Below are positions 9,062 through 19,507 of a DNA stretch of 64,000 nucleotides, in pieces (the stretch's first letter is position 1; every line of letters begins with the position of its first letter). A model generated the notes under the pieces. The model did not search any database. It was not told where the DNA came from and saw only the letters and a list, made by a program, of their open reading frames with translations. A program made the position numbers and the translations under genes. The stretch lies in NCBI GenBank assembly GCA_013178375.1, contig JABLXQ010000026.1, positions 1-64,000 of the forward strand. Direction: 5' to 3'. Origin of the DNA: Gammaproteobacteria bacterium (GTDB lineage Bacteria; Pseudomonadota; Gammaproteobacteria; Pseudomonadales; Ketobacteraceae).

Positions 9062-12000
9062 ATGTCCTCCAAGACCATTCTGATCGCCAACCGGGGCGAG
9101 ATCGCCGTACGCATTCTGCATGCGGTGGCCGAGCTGGGTTGGCGCTCCCTTCTTGTTTACGCCGAAGACGATCAGCACTCACTTGCCGTGTACCAGGCCG
9201 ACGTGGCCGTGCCGTTGCGGGGCGTTGGCGCAAGCGCCTATCTGGACCAGCAGCAGATCATCAGCATCGCGCGGCAGCATCAGTGCGACGCGATCCATCC
9301 CGGTTACGGATTCCTCAGCGAAAATGCCGAATTTGCCCGCCAGGTGCAGGACGCCGGGTTGGTGTTCGTCGGTCCCGACGCCGAGGTGCTGGCATTGTTC
9401 GGCGACAAGGCCCGTGCCCGCGCGCTGGCACTGCAATGCAGTGTGCCGGTGTTACCGGGCATTGATCATGCGGTGACGCTGGCAGAAACCAAGGCGTTTT
9501 TTGCCGATTTGCCGATGGGTGCGGCGATGGTGATCAAGGCCGTGGCCGGTGGTGGCGGTCGCGGCATGCGCGTGGTGGCGAGCACGGACGAGATCGAGGC
9601 GGCGTTTGCGCGCTGCCAGTCGGAAGCGCAGGCGGCGTTCGGCGATGGTGCTGTGTATGTGGAGCAGTGCGCGGCGCTGGCCCGCCATATCGAAATACAG
9701 ATCGTGGGCGATGGTGTTGAGTGTGTGCACGTGCATGAGCGCGAATGTACGCTGCAGCGCCGTCACCAGAAACTGATCGAAGTGGCGCCGAGCCCGTCCC
9801 TGGGCAATGCGCTGCGTGCCCGCATCATCGAAGCCGCGCTGACGCTGGCGCGGGCGATTCACTATCGCAGCCTGGGTACTTTTGAATTTCTGGTATTTGG
9901 TGCGCCGGGTGAGGAGCAACTCGTTTTTATCGAAGCCAATCCCCGCCTGCAGGTGGAGCACACGGTGACGGAAGCCATCACTGGCCTCGACCTGGTGCAG
10001 CTGCAGTTACGGCTGGCACTGGGAGCGAATCTGGCACAGCTGGGTTTGCAGCAATCTACGATTCCGGCGCCGCGCGGTTTTGCGGTGCAGCTGCGGGTAA
10101 ACATGGAAACCCTGCTGGCCGATGGCACGGTAAAGCCGGGCGGCGGTGTCATCAGCCGGTTTGATTTGCCCGCTGGTCCCGGTGTGCGCGTGGATACCTT
10201 CGGTTACCAGGGTTACGCCACCACCCCGCGTTACGATTCCCTGCTGGCCAAAATCATTGTCCACAGTAACGGTGATTTTGCGGCGGCGCTGGCAAAAGCC
10301 TGGCGCGCGCTGTGTGAGTGTCGCATCGACGGCGTGCCCACCAACCTGCCACTGCTGAAAAATCTGCTGCAGCATGATGATGTACTCGCCAATCGCATTC
10401 ACACACGCTTTATCGATCAGCATCTGGCGGATCTGCTGCTGGAGCAGGTGCATCCGCAGCGCTCGCCGCAAACGCAGCTGCCGGTGGCCGCAGCCGCGAA
10501 CCTGGATAACGCCGCCACAGAGCACGCGCTGTACGCGCCCATGCAAGGCACTGTCGTGGCGGTGGACGTAGCCAATGGCACCCGCGTGCGCAAAGGCCAG
10601 ACGCTGCTGATCCTGGATGCCATGAAAATGGAGCACGTCATTGCCGCACCCCATGCTGGCATTGTGCAGGGCTGCGCGCTGAAGAAAGGCGATGCGGTGC
10701 TGGAGCAGCAGATGCTGCTGGAACTGGAGCCCACGGACAGCGACGACGCCGAATTCGTGGCGGCCGAGATAATCGATCCGGATTACATCCGCCCCGATCT
10801 GGCTGAAGTGGTGCAGCGGCACGCTTACGGCCATGATGAAAATCGCCCCGACGCTGTGGCGAAACGCCGCGCTACCGGCCAGCGCACTGCGCGGGAAAAT
10901 ATTGCCGACCTGTGCGATGCCGACAGCTTTGTCGAATACGGTCCGTTGGCGATTGCGGCCCAGCGTCGCCGCCGCACGTTGCAGGATCTGATCGAGAAGA
11001 CTCCGGGCGACGGCATGGTGTGCGGCATCGGCCGCGTCAACGGCGACCAGTTTGGTGACGCCGGCCAGTGTGTGTTGATGACGTATGATTACACCGTGAT
11101 GGCGGGCACCCAGGGCATCCAGAATCATCGCAAGAAAGACCGAATGTTCGAGCTGGCGCAGCAGTGGCAATTGCCAGTGGTGCTGTTCAGTGAGGGTGGT
11201 GGTGGTCGCCCCGGTGATACCGATGGTTTGGGTTCGTCTGCCAGTCTGGATTGTCTGGCCTTTTTCCTGTTCGCAAAATTATCGGGGCTGGTGCCGCTGG
11301 TGGGTATTGCCTCGGGGCGCAATTTTGCCGGCAACGCGGCGCTGCTGGGTTGCTGCGATGTGGTGATTGCAACCCGCAACGCCAATATCGGCATGGGCGG
11401 GCCCGCGATGATCGAAGGCGGTGGTTTGGGCGTGTATGCGCCGGAGCAGGTGGGCCCGACGTCGGTGCAGGTCCAGAACGGCGTGATTGATATTCTGGTG
11501 GAAGACGAGGCGGACGCCGTCTGTGTCGCCAAACGCTATCTGTCTTTCTTCCAGGGCGACCTCGCGCACTGGCAGGCACCGGACCAGCGTCTGCTGCGCA
11601 CCCTGATTCCGGAAAACCGCTTGCGCGCCTATGATGTGCGCGCCGTGATTCACGGGCTGGCGGATTGCGATTCCGTGCTGGAACTGCGCGCGCAGTTCGG
11701 GCTGGGCATGATCACCGCGTTCGCCCGCATCGAAGGTCGCGCCGTGGGCATCATCGCCAACAATCCGCAGTATCTGGCCGGCGCCATTGATGCAGCCGGC
11801 GCTGACAAGGCCGCGCGTTTCATGCAGCTGTGCGACGGTTTCGATATTCCCATTCTGTTCCTGTGTGACACGCCGGGCATCATGGTGGGGCCGGAGGTGG
11901 AGAAAACCGCGCTGGTGCGCCATGTGTCGCGTCTGTTCGTCACGGCCGCCAGTATCACGGTGCCGTTCTTCACCATCGTGTTGCGCAAGGCCTATGGTCT

Positions 12001-12343
12001 GGGTGCCATGACCATGGCGGGTGGCACGTTGAAGGCGCCGCTGTTCACCGTGTCCTGGCCCACCGGCGAATTCGGCGCCATGGGGCTGGAAGGTGCGGTG
12101 AAGCTTGGTTTTCGCAAGGAGCTGGAAGCAGTGAGCGATCCGCAGCAGCGTGACGAACTGTTCCGCACCATGGTGGCGGACATGTACGAGCGGGGCAAGG
12201 CGGTGAACAACGCGACCTTCTTCGAGTTCGACGACGTGATCGACCCTGCGCAGTCACGACAGTGGATCATGACAGCGCTGCGCACCGCACCGGCACCGAT
12301 AAAGCGCAAAGGCAAGAAGCGCCCCTGCATTGACACATGGTAA
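9062..12343 (+). CDS. Single-chain biotin-dependent acyl-CoA carboxylase (BC-BCCP-CT fusion), 1093 aa
   Basis: Three activities in one chain. Residues 1 to about 450 are a biotin carboxylase (ILIANRGEIAVRI, HPGYGFLSEN, the glycine-rich KAVAGGGGRGMR, FIEANPRLQVEHTVTE). Residues about 490-560 are the biotin carrier domain with the biotinylated Lys522 in DAMKMEHV. Residues about 590-1080 are a full carboxyltransferase with both halves (GEFGAMGLEGAV near the end). The architecture resembles the single-chain long-chain acyl-CoA carboxylases; whether the substrate is acetyl-, propionyl- or longer acyl-CoA cannot be read from sequence. ATG 9062 is chosen over 9047 because GGGAA fits it. The stem overlapping this site is unusual. 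Confidence 0.88.
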   Translation: MSSKTILIANRGEIAVRILHAVAELGWRSLLVYAEDDQHSLAVYQADVAVPLRGVGASAYLDQQQIISIARQHQCDAIHPGYGFLSENAEFARQVQDAGLVFVGPDAEVLALFGDKARARALALQCSVPVLPGIDHAVTLAETKAFFADLPMGAAMVIKAVAGGGGRGMRVVASTDEIEAAFARCQSEAQAAFGDGAVYVEQCAALARHIEIQIVGDGVECVHVHERECTLQRRHQKLIEVAPSPSLGNALRARIIEAALTLARAIHYRSLGTFEFLVFGAPGEEQLVFIEANPRLQVEHTVTEAITGLDLVQLQLRLALGANLAQLGLQQSTIPAPRGFAVQLRVNMETLLADGTVKPGGGVISRFDLPAGPGVRVDTFGYQGYATTPRYDSLLAKIIVHSNGDFAAALAKAWRALCECRIDGVPTNLPLLKNLLQHDDVLANRIHTRFIDQHLADLLLEQVHPQRSPQTQLPVAAAANLDNAATEHALYAPMQGTVVAVDVANGTRVRKGQTLLILDAMKMEHVIAAPHAGIVQGCALKKGDAVLEQQMLLELEPTDSDDAEFVAAEIIDPDYIRPDLAEVVQRHAYGHDENRPDAVAKRRATGQRTARENIADLCDADSFVEYGPLAIAAQRRRRTLQDLIEKTPGDGMVCGIGRVNGDQFGDAGQCVLMTYDYTVMAGTQGIQNHRKKDRMFELAQQWQLPVVLFSEGGGGRPGDTDGLGSSASLDCLAFFLFAKLSGLVPLVGIASGRNFAGNAALLGCCDVVIATRNANIGMGGPAMIEGGGLGVYAPEQVGPTSVQVQNGVIDILVEDEADAVCVAKRYLSFFQGDLAHWQAPDQRLLRTLIPENRLRAYDVRAVIHGLADCDSVLELRAQFGLGMITAFARIEGRAVGIIANNPQYLAGAIDAAGADKAARFMQLCDGFDIPILFLCDTPGIMVGPEVEKTALVRHVSRLFVTAASITVPFFTIVLRKAYGLGAMTMAGGTLKAPLFTVSWPTGEFGAMGLEGAVKLGFRKELEAVSDPQQRDELFRTMVADMYERGKAVNNATFFEFDDVIDPAQSRQWIMTALRTAPAPIKRKGKKRPCIDTW

Positions 12344-12577
12344 CCGGTCTGACGCAACGCCCGTCATAGCGAAACCGCATAAGCTTTATTTCTGCACGCG
12401 ATAAAAACAGCTGGAAAATTCGGCGTTCAATGAACCCGTTGCCACTTTTGGCGACGGGATTGCCGCACTTTTCACGAAGGCCGGAAAGAGCGTTGACAGG
12501 TTTGACCCTGCTCATTTTTACTGCGGAAGTGAACCGGTTTTCGTTACCGGTGAATCGCTATTCCGGAGGGCATGTAT

Positions 12578-14164
12578 ATGCCGCAATTTGAACCAGGGCT
12601 GGTTCTGGGTGCGTTGTTGATTTTTATCTATGCCACAGAACGCTTCAATACACCGCGCACCATCCGCGCATCCACCACGGCAGGCCGTTACTATTCTGCC
12701 GCCACCATCTATCTGCTGATTTACCTGCTGACGTTTTACGTGTTCAGCAAGTATCCCCACCTGCTGAAAGTGCTCATCAACGATGCCGATGTGCAGAAGC
12801 AGATGAGTGCAATGGACAGCAGCAATACACCCATTTTCGTGGCCATGATTTTTTCGCTGCTGGTGCCCAAGGTGCCGCTGATTTCCGAACTGGATAACCG
12901 GCTGCGCATTTTTCTGCACCGGCTGGCATCCATTCCTTACGAGGCCATTCGCATGAGCAAGGAAGTGCAGGGCATGCGCTTCGAGGTTCCGGATACCGTG
13001 ACGGAGGAGCTGCGCCGCGAAATGGAGGAACGCAATTTTCCCGTGCAGGTGGATTCGGTGGACAATGCCGATCCGATCGTGCGCAACTGGATGAAGATTG
13101 CAGCGCTGATCATTCAGCTGCGGCACTGGGAGCAGGCTAATCCGTTTGCGCCCTTCATGCAGGAACGCAGCGGCCAGTTGCAACGCATCCATGAGCGCTA
13201 TCTGCGGTTGTGCACTGCCGCCATCAATGCGTATGCCTTGTGCCAGCAGGCCAAAACCCAGCCGGAGGTGCCGGCTCTGCAGGACGCCGCGTTGCGCTTC
13301 TGCCGTAATCTGCGCGCCGACGAAAAATCGATTTACAGCGAAATCTGCGATTTCGTCAGCCAGGCGATTCTGTCCAACTGCTACCGCGCGCAGACCCGGC
13401 GCCAGGCGCTGACCCAGCTGGGGTTCCAGCCGAAAGAAAACATCACCTACGAAGGACTTTCCATCCACCAGGGCGTGACGCTGGCGGGCCTGCTGCTGAT
13501 GCTGCTGCTCACCAGCTTCATCCTGTTTTCACAAAGTGTCATGGAGATCGAGCTGCTGTTGCTGCGCGCCACCATGATTGTGTCCGTCTATTCCGCCGCT
13601 GTGTTTTTTGCGGTTTATCCCAAGGCGCAGTGGGCCCATTTCCAGCATCGCGAAGGGCAGTTCTATCCGGTGGCAAGCTATGTAGTGGCGGGTGTAATGG
13701 CGATGGCGGCCAGTGCACTGATCAACCTGACGTTCAGAACCCTGATCAATATCAGCGACAGCAAGAATGAAGGGATGGCGATGGCACTGCAGGAAGCCTG
13801 GCAGCGTTTTTCCACGCTGGCCTATCCCTGGTTGTGCATGTCGTTTGTCGCCACGATGGTGCTGGCGTTCCTGATCGACTGGACGATTCCGGCGCGGCTG
13901 AATGAGCGCTGGCAGCGCTGGTGCAAGGCGGTGGTGCTGATGGCGACGCTGATGGGTGCTACGGTGCTGGTGTACCTTTGGTTGCAGGAACTGTATGGCG
14001 CGCTGCAGAAGCCGTTTCCGATTGAGTTGCACAGTTTGCTGCGCAACAGCGCGATCATCGGCCTGGTGCTGGGGTATTTCGTGCCGGCCTGGTTCCGCCG
14101 CTCCAGTCAGCAGCGCCGGACGCGGGTGATCGAAAGCTCCGAGCTGACGCCGGCACTGGTTTGA
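12578..14164 (+). CDS. Polytopic membrane protein of unknown function, 528 aa
   Basis: I do not recognise the family. Hydrophobic stretches lie at about 8-20, 38-58 and 82-98, then a soluble, mostly helical part of about 200 residues with many charged residues, then about six further hydrophobic stretches from residue 305 to 510 (for example GLLLMLLLTSFILF and AIIGLVLGYFVPAWF). The start at 12578 is preferred to the ATG at 12572 because GGAGGG sits 7 bases upstream of it and only one base upstream of the other. A short soluble C-terminus ends SSELTPALV. It stands alone between the carboxylase and a convergent DUF3014 gene. Confidence 0.7.
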   Translation: MPQFEPGLVLGALLIFIYATERFNTPRTIRASTTAGRYYSAATIYLLIYLLTFYVFSKYPHLLKVLINDADVQKQMSAMDSSNTPIFVAMIFSLLVPKVPLISELDNRLRIFLHRLASIPYEAIRMSKEVQGMRFEVPDTVTEELRREMEERNFPVQVDSVDNADPIVRNWMKIAALIIQLRHWEQANPFAPFMQERSGQLQRIHERYLRLCTAAINAYALCQQAKTQPEVPALQDAALRFCRNLRADEKSIYSEICDFVSQAILSNCYRAQTRRQALTQLGFQPKENITYEGLSIHQGVTLAGLLLMLLLTSFILFSQSVMEIELLLLRATMIVSVYSAAVFFAVYPKAQWAHFQHREGQFYPVASYVVAGVMAMAASALINLTFRTLINISDSKNEGMAMALQEAWQRFSTLAYPWLCMSFVATMVLAFLIDWTIPARLNERWQRWCKAVVLMATLMGATVLVYLWLQELYGALQKPFPIELHSLLRNSAIIGLVLGYFVPAWFRRSSQQRRTRVIESSELTPALV

Positions 14165-14197
14165 CGCAGCACCGGCATCAGATTGTGGAAGGTCGGG

Positions 14198-15016
14198 TTA
14201 CAGCAGTGGCGCCAGTTGGTTCAGATAAGCCTGCAGGCGGGCGCTGTTGTCCGGGCCCAGTCGCCACAACAGTTTCTCCAGTGCGCTGGACTGCTCCAGA
14301 ATCGGGTCCAGATACTGGTAGGAGATGATCGACTGTTTCAATTCAACGTCGCCCTGCAACGGCTGCACGGCGTTGACGCGGGTGATGGCCAGCTGCAGGC
14401 GGTCGCGGAACTGGCCGCCGATGCCCAGTTCGTCATGGGCCCGTTGCAGCAGCGGTTCCCAGGCGTGGAAATAATCCGCCGCGCGGGATGGCGGGATGGC
14501 CGTCAGCGCGGTCAGCAGGGTGTCCTTGCGACTGAAGCTGGCGGCATCCAGCCAGAAGCGCTCGTTTTCTTTGCGCGCGCGAAACGGCTGCAGTTCGTAG
14601 GACAAGGGCCGCTCTTTCACCGGAAATTTGCCTTCCGCCACCAGATTCACCAGTGTCACCCACTTGCGCAGCTGCTCTTGCGGAATCAGCCAGCTGGCCA
14701 CTTGCGGGCTGAGTTCGGTGACAGCCTGCAGCACGAAGGCATCGCTGCCATCCAGTTGCGGCGGCACGGCGATGACGGGTGCCGGCGCGCCGTCAGCCTC
14801 TTCGCGGGCAGTGGCAATGGCCGGCATTTCAGCCATGGTGCCCGCTGTTTCATCGCGGATAACCGGATGGGATTGGGGCGCTCCCGCAGGTGTCGATGTC
14901 TGCGGTGCGGTGCTGCCCGTCGTGGGTGTCGTTGCCGGTTGCTGGCGCAGCATCCAGGCAATGGCGATCAGGCCGGCGATGACGATAAGCACCGGTACCA
15001 GAATTTTTTTGCCCAT
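14198..15016 (-). CDS. DUF3014 domain protein with N-terminal membrane anchor, 272 aa
   Basis: One transmembrane segment (about 5-23, ILVPVLIVIAGLIAIAWML), then a Pro/Thr/Ala-rich linker to about residue 85, then the DUF3014 domain. Its hallmarks are LDGSDAFVLQAVTEL, LIPQEQLRKWVTLVNLVAEGKFP and RFWLDAASFSRKDTLLTALTAIP. The orientation should leave the domain in the periplasm. The function of DUF3014 is unknown. The gene is divergent from the alpha/beta hydrolase and convergent with the unknown membrane protein. Confidence 0.8.
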   Translation of the reverse strand: MGKKILVPVLIVIAGLIAIAWMLRQQPATTPTTGSTAPQTSTPAGAPQSHPVIRDETAGTMAEMPAIATAREEADGAPAPVIAVPPQLDGSDAFVLQAVTELSPQVASWLIPQEQLRKWVTLVNLVAEGKFPVKERPLSYELQPFRARKENERFWLDAASFSRKDTLLTALTAIPPSRAADYFHAWEPLLQRAHDELGIGGQFRDRLQLAITRVNAVQPLQGDVELKQSIISYQYLDPILEQSSALEKLLWRLGPDNSARLQAYLNQLAPLL

Positions 15017-15154
15017 GATGAATCCCCCTGCTCAATTCGAAAGTGTGGCGAGGCGCCGCGAGCCATTCTAACAAACCTTGCGCCCACATATGAGACCGGT
15101 GGCGTACTGTATATAATGGGCCGCTCATTCCCGCCCTGATCCTGTGAGGCCCCC

Positions 15155-16081
15155 GTGCGCGCAATCCGATACCTGATCGTCTTCATTCTGCTGGTGGGTG
15201 CCTCCGCCACCGCCGCCCTGTACCTGGCGCCAGAGCCATTCACCCACGTCATGATTGGCCTGGACCGTTCGTTTTCCGGCCTGGAGCGCAAGCAGGTGCG
15301 GCTGGATGATGGCACCGACTACGTCTATCTGGAGGGTGGTGCGGGCGAACCCTTGTTGCTGCTGCACGGCTTCGGCGCGGACAAGGACAATTTCACCCGT
15401 GTGGCCCGCCATCTCACGCCGCATTATCGCGTGATCATTCCCGATCATGTGGGATTTGGCGAATCGTCCCACACGCCGGAAGCCGATTACTCACCGCAGG
15501 GCCAGTCCCGCAACTTGCGTGCGCTGATGCAGAAACTGGGCGTGACCGGGCTGCACATCGGCGGCAATTCCATGGGCGGGCATATTGCGATTACCTACGC
15601 CGCGCTGTTTCCGGCGGAAGTAAAAAGTCTGTGGCTGCTGGATGCAGGTGGTGTGTGGAGCGCGCGCGGCAATGATTTTGCGCAGAAGGTGCGCGAGACC
15701 GGTGTCAATCCGCTGATGGCCCGCAGCGAAGAGGATTTTGCGCGCATGTTCGATTACGTGATGGCGGACCCCCCGTTTGTGCCGCGCCCGATACTGAACG
15801 TGAAGGCCCGCGAGCGCATCCGCAATTTCGATCTGGAGCAAATCATTTTTGCCCAGGTCAGCGCGGATGCGGTGGAGGAGCGGGCGGCCACTGTTGCCGC
15901 GCCGACGCTGATTGTGTGGGGGCGCGAGGACCGGGCGCTGAATTATGCCGCTGGCGAGTTGCTGGATCGGGTGATGGTGAACTCGCAACTGATCATCATG
16001 GACGGCGTGGGGCATCTGCCGATGCTGGAGCGCCCGGCGCAGACGGCAGCGGATTATCTGCAGTTTCGCGGCAGTTTTTGA
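15155..16081 (+). CDS. Membrane-anchored alpha/beta hydrolase (lipase/esterase-like), 308 aa
   Basis: N-terminal hydrophobic anchor or signal (about 5-25), then an alpha/beta-hydrolase fold: oxyanion segment LLLHGFGADKDNF, nucleophile elbow GGNSMGG (Ser139), acid in VWGREDRAL and catalytic His in GVGHLPMLE. This pattern is common in secreted or periplasmic esterases and in lipases of the monoacylglycerol type. The start is a GTG at 15155, with GTGAGG five bases upstream; no ATG start is available. Transcription ends at a strong hairpin shared with dxs. Substrate unknown. Confidence 0.85.
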   Translation: MRAIRYLIVFILLVGASATAALYLAPEPFTHVMIGLDRSFSGLERKQVRLDDGTDYVYLEGGAGEPLLLLHGFGADKDNFTRVARHLTPHYRVIIPDHVGFGESSHTPEADYSPQGQSRNLRALMQKLGVTGLHIGGNSMGGHIAITYAALFPAEVKSLWLLDAGGVWSARGNDFAQKVRETGVNPLMARSEEDFARMFDYVMADPPFVPRPILNVKARERIRNFDLEQIIFAQVSADAVEERAATVAAPTLIVWGREDRALNYAAGELLDRVMVNSQLIIMDGVGHLPMLERPAQTAADYLQFRGSF

Positions 16082-16143
16082 AGGATAGGATTTTTTCAGT
16101 ACAGAATTTTCGCAGTACAGAGCTTTTGTAGGGTAGCAAAGCG

Positions 16144-16175
16144 AAAAGGGCGCGGCAGGAACCGCGCCCTTTTTT
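16144..16175. terminator. Bidirectional factor-independent terminator
   Basis: A perfect 12-base-pair stem, AAAAGGGCGCGG (16144-16155) with CCGCGCCCTTTT (16162-16173), and a six-base loop. T-runs flank it in both directions. It sits between the ends of the convergent alpha/beta hydrolase (16081) and dxs (16203) and should stop both. Confidence 0.9.
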
Positions 16176-16202
16176 GTGGGCTTGTCACCCGGGGATTGCC
16201 GT

Positions 16203-18119
16203 TCAGGCGTGGATTTCGTTTAACTTGCCGGTTTCCAGATCCTTGATGCGTGCGTGAATGGCGGATTCAATGCCGGCGGCATGCAGTCCGCACTGTTCGA
16301 TCATTTCAGCCGGCTTGGCGTGATCCACATAAATATCAGCAATGCCCAGATTCAACACCGGCAGCACCAGATTGCGCTGCGCCAGCAGTTCGTTCACCGC
16401 CGAGCCGGCGCCGCCCATCACGGCATTTTCCTCTACCGTCACCAGCAGGTGATGGCTCGCTGCCAGTTCCAGAATCAGCGCTTCGTCGATCGGTTTCACA
16501 AAGCGCATGTCCACCACGGTGGCGCCGAAAGCCTTGCCGGCTTCCTTGCAGTTCGCCAGCACGGTGCCGAACGCCAGGATCGCCACACCCTTGCCGGGTT
16601 GCACGATGCGGCCCTTGCCGATGGGTAGTGCGGTCAGCTGTTGTTCGATTGGAATTCCGGGGCCGGTGCCGCGCGGATAACGCACAGCCGCTGGCCCCCG
16701 ATGTTGATACGCCGTGAAGAGCATCTGCCGGCATTCATTTTCATCCGACGGTGCCATCACCACCATGTTGGGAATGCAGCGCAGGTAACACAGATCGTAA
16801 GCACCGGCGTGCGTCGGCCCGTCTTCACCGACGAGCCCGGCGCGGTCGATGGCGAAGGTCACATCCAGATTCTGCAGCGCCACATCGTGAATCAATTGAT
16901 CATAGGCGCGCTGCAGAAACGTGGAATAAATTGCCACCACGGGTTTCTGACCTGCGCAGGCCAGACCCGCTGCCAGCGTCACCGCGTGCTGTTCGGCGAT
17001 GGCCACATCGTGGTATTGCTCTGGAAACCGGCGCGAGAATTCCACCATGCCAGACCCCTCGCGCATTGCAGGCGTGATGGCCACCAGGCGTGGATCGGCT
17101 TCCGCTGTATCGCACAACCAGGAACCGAAAATATCACAGTACTTGGGTAGCACCGGTTTGCTGCTGAGCGTTGCAGTTACCGGCACCTTGGGTTCGATCT
17201 TGGACAGGGCATGATAGCCGATGGGATCTTTTTCTGCCGGCTGGAAGCCACGACCTTTCTGCGTGATCACGTGCAATAAGTGCGGGCCGGGAATATCCCG
17301 CAGCTTGCCCAGATACGTCACCAGCTTGTCCAGGTTGTGGCCGTCGATGGGGCCGATGTAGTTCAAACCCAGTTCTTCGAACAACGTGCCCGGCGACACC
17401 ATGCCTTTCATGTGCTCTTCGGTGCGACGCACGAATTCCATTGCCGTCGGCATTTTTTCCAATACTTTCTTGCCGCCTTCGCGCAACGAGTTGTAGGTGC
17501 GGCTGGCCCAGACCCGGGACAGATAATTCGACAGACCACCGACGTTTTCCGAAATCGACATCTCGTTGTCGTTGAGGATGATCAGCATGTCGGCCTTGGC
17601 GTGGGCGGCGTGATTGATCGCCTCGAACGCCATGCCGGCGGTGAGGGCGCCGTCGCCGATAATGGCTACGGTTTTATCGGCGCGACCTTGCATGCGGGCC
17701 GCCAGGGCCATGCCCAGAGCAGCGCTGATGGACGTGCTGGAATGGCCGACGCCAAAAGTGTCGTACTCGCTCTCGCAGCGTTTGGGAAAACCGGCGATGC
17801 CGCCCTTTTGGCGCATGCTCAACATGCGGTCGCGACGGCCGGTGAGGATCTTGTGGGGATAGGTTTGATGGCCCACGTCCCACACCAGTTTGTCGGCGGG
17901 TGTATTGAACACGAAGTGCAGGGCGATGGTGAGTTCCACCACACCCAGGCCGGCGCCGAAATGCCCACCGGTCTTGCCCACGGCGTACATCATGAAAGCG
18001 CGCACTTCCTGTGCCAGCTGCGGCAGCAGGGATTCATCCAGGGCCCGCAGCTGCTCCGGCCGCTCGATCTGGTCCAGCAGCGGCGTGAAGGGGCGGGTCA
18101 GGGGGATTTCATTGAACAT
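16203..18119 (-). CDS. dxs: 1-deoxy-D-xylulose-5-phosphate synthase, 638 aa
   Basis: Thiamine-diphosphate enzyme that joins pyruvate and glyceraldehyde-3-phosphate to DXP, the first step of the MEP isoprenoid pathway; it also feeds thiamine and pyridoxal synthesis. Length is standard. Visible motifs: [15 protein letters not shown], the ThDP site [15 protein letters not shown], the catalytic-Glu segment [15 protein letters not shown], and [15 protein letters not shown]. Located last in a minus-strand cluster xseB-ispA-dxs, the usual gammaproteobacterial order, with 128 bases between ispA and dxs, so dxs may have its own promoter. It ends at the shared terminator. Confidence 0.97.
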   Translation of the reverse strand: MFNEIPLTRPFTPLLDQIERPEQLRALDESLLPQLAQEVRAFMMYAVGKTGGHFGAGLGVVELTIALHFVFNTPADKLVWDVGHQTYPHKILTGRRDRMLSMRQKGGIAGFPKRCESEYDTFGVGHSSTSISAALGMALAARMQGRADKTVAIIGDGALTAGMAFEAINHAAHAKADMLIILNDNEMSISENVGGLSNYLSRVWASRTYNSLREGGKKVLEKMPTAMEFVRRTEEHMKGMVSPGTLFEELGLNYIGPIDGHNLDKLVTYLGKLRDIPGPHLLHVITQKGRGFQPAEKDPIGYHALSKIEPKVPVTATLSSKPVLPKYCDIFGSWLCDTAEADPRLVAITPAMREGSGMVEFSRRFPEQYHDVAIAEQHAVTLAAGLACAGQKPVVAIYSTFLQRAYDQLIHDVALQNLDVTFAIDRAGLVGEDGPTHAGAYDLCYLRCIPNMVVMAPSDENECRQMLFTAYQHRGPAAVRYPRGTGPGIPIEQQLTALPIGKGRIVQPGKGVAILAFGTVLANCKEAGKAFGATVVDMRFVKPIDEALILELAASHHLLVTVEENAVMGGAGSAVNELLAQRNLVLPVLNLGIADIYVDHAKPAEMIEQCGLHAAGIESAIHARIKDLETGKLNEIHA

Positions 18120-18247
18120 GCTGCGGCCTTGGGGAAGTGTCCGGGCGGGTGGGCGAAAAAGTAACGGTCATTATAGGGGGTGTCCCGTTTCCAGACATCC
18201 TTTGCTTGAAATGACCGGTGAAAAAACTGCCTCGCGTGGTGACGGAA

Positions 18248-19150
18248 TCAGTGCTGACGCGACACGATGTAGCGTGCCAGGGCCCGCAGGGGCTCTGCAC
18301 GTTCGTCCAGCGGCTGCAGGGCGGCGAGGGCCTGGTCGCGCAGGTCCTGGGCCAGTTGCCGGGCCTGCTCCAGCCCCAGTAGCGAGGGGTAGGTGGCCTT
18401 GGCCAGGGCGGCGTCGGCTCCCTGTTGCTTGCCCAGGGTGGCGGTGTCGCCCACCACGTCGAGGATGTCGTCCTGCACCTGGAAGGCCAGGCCGATGGCG
18501 TCGGCATAGCGGTCCAGCGCTTCCAGTTGTGTGGTGGTGACGTCAGGCACTGCCAGCGCACCCATGCGCACGCTGGCGCGGATCAGGCTGCCGGTCTTGT
18601 GGGCGTGGATCGTTTCGAGTTGTTCCAGTGACAGGGTCTTGCCTTCACCCATCAGGTCGAGGGCCTGGCCGCCGGCCATGCCCCGGGTGCCGGAAGCGGT
18701 GGCCAGAGCCTGGATCAGTTGCAGCCGGATCAGCGCATCCAGCGGGGCGTCGGAGCGGGTGAGTACCTCGAAGGCCAGGCACTGCAGGGCGTCCCCCGCA
18801 AGGATGGCGGTGGCTTCGTCAAAGGCGATATGGCAGGTGGGTTTGCCGCGGCGCAGGTCGTCGTCGTCCATGGCGGGCAGGTCGTCGTGCACCAGTGAAT
18901 AGGAGTGCACCATTTCCAGAGCGGCGGCGATGTCGTCCACGTGGGCAGGGTTGCCACCCAGCGCGGCGGCGGCAGCGTAGGCGAGGACAGGTCGCACCCG
19001 CTTGCCACCGTTGAAAGTGGCGTAGCGCATGGCGTCCACCAGTCGGGGTGCCAGGCCGTTCTGCCGGGCCAGCCAGAGTTCCAGCCGGGCGTTGACCCGT
19101 TGCTGGCAGTGGGACTGGTAGGCATTCAGATCGAATTCGGTATTGCTCAT
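18248..19150 (-). CDS. ispA: Farnesyl diphosphate synthase (geranyltranstransferase), 300 aa
   Basis: Trans-isoprenyl diphosphate synthase making farnesyl diphosphate from IPP and DMAPP. The first aspartate-rich motif is at about 89-95 in [17 protein letters not shown] and the second in [13 protein letters not shown]. The residues before the first motif (HSYSLVHDD) fit the short-chain class. Length matches E. coli IspA (299). Its ATG overlaps the xseB stop by four bases, so it is translationally coupled to xseB. Product feeds undecaprenyl phosphate, ubiquinone side chains and heme O. Confidence 0.95.
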   Translation of the reverse strand: MSNTEFDLNAYQSHCQQRVNARLELWLARQNGLAPRLVDAMRYATFNGGKRVRPVLAYAAAAALGGNPAHVDDIAAALEMVHSYSLVHDDLPAMDDDDLRRGKPTCHIAFDEATAILAGDALQCLAFEVLTRSDAPLDALIRLQLIQALATASGTRGMAGGQALDLMGEGKTLSLEQLETIHAHKTGSLIRASVRMGALAVPDVTTTQLEALDRYADAIGLAFQVQDDILDVVGDTATLGKQQGADAALAKATYPSLLGLEQARQLAQDLRDQALAALQPLDERAEPLRALARYIVSRQH

Positions 19151-19392
19151 TGATCGTCGTCACTTTCACTGAATGTCTGCAATTCATCGCTGCCGTTGCG
19201 GGACATCAGGATCTGCACCTTCTGTTCGGCTTCCTGCAGTGCCTGCTGGCATTCCTTGGTGAGGCGGATGCCCTGCTCGAACGCCTCCAGGGACTTCTCC
19301 AGCGTCAGCTCGCCGCTTTCCATTTTTTCCACCAGCTGTTCCAGGGTTTGAAGGGATTTTTCGAAATCCACTGCGGATTTTTTCTTGGCCAT
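19147..19392 (-). CDS. xseB: Exodeoxyribonuclease VII small subunit, 81 aa
   Basis: Two-helix small subunit that wraps the large XseA subunit in the single-strand exonuclease VII complex. Typical features: [34 protein letters not shown] and [14 protein letters not shown]. Size and position just upstream of ispA match the family. ATG at 19392 follows AGGAGCCCC. xseA is not in the window. Confidence 0.93.
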   Translation of the reverse strand: MAKKKSAVDFEKSLQTLEQLVEKMESGELTLEKSLEAFEQGIRLTKECQQALQEAEQKVQILMSRNGSDELQTFSESDDDQ

Positions 19393-19507
19393 GGGGGCTC
19401 CTCGCGCGAAGGCGGAAAGTGTGGGGGATTGCTGTCACGCGGTCAATCCGCCGCAGTCCGCCTGCTAGACTGAAATCACGTGGCGATATGAAAAAGGGGA
19501 AGCGCAC

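Noticed and set aside
10007-11170. Minus-strand frame of 387 codons inside the carboxylase
   Set aside because: The carboxylase frame contains the biotin motif; this is its shadow.
16098-16123. Repeated CAGTACAGA upstream of the terminator
   Set aside because: Two short copies only; not distinguishable from chance.
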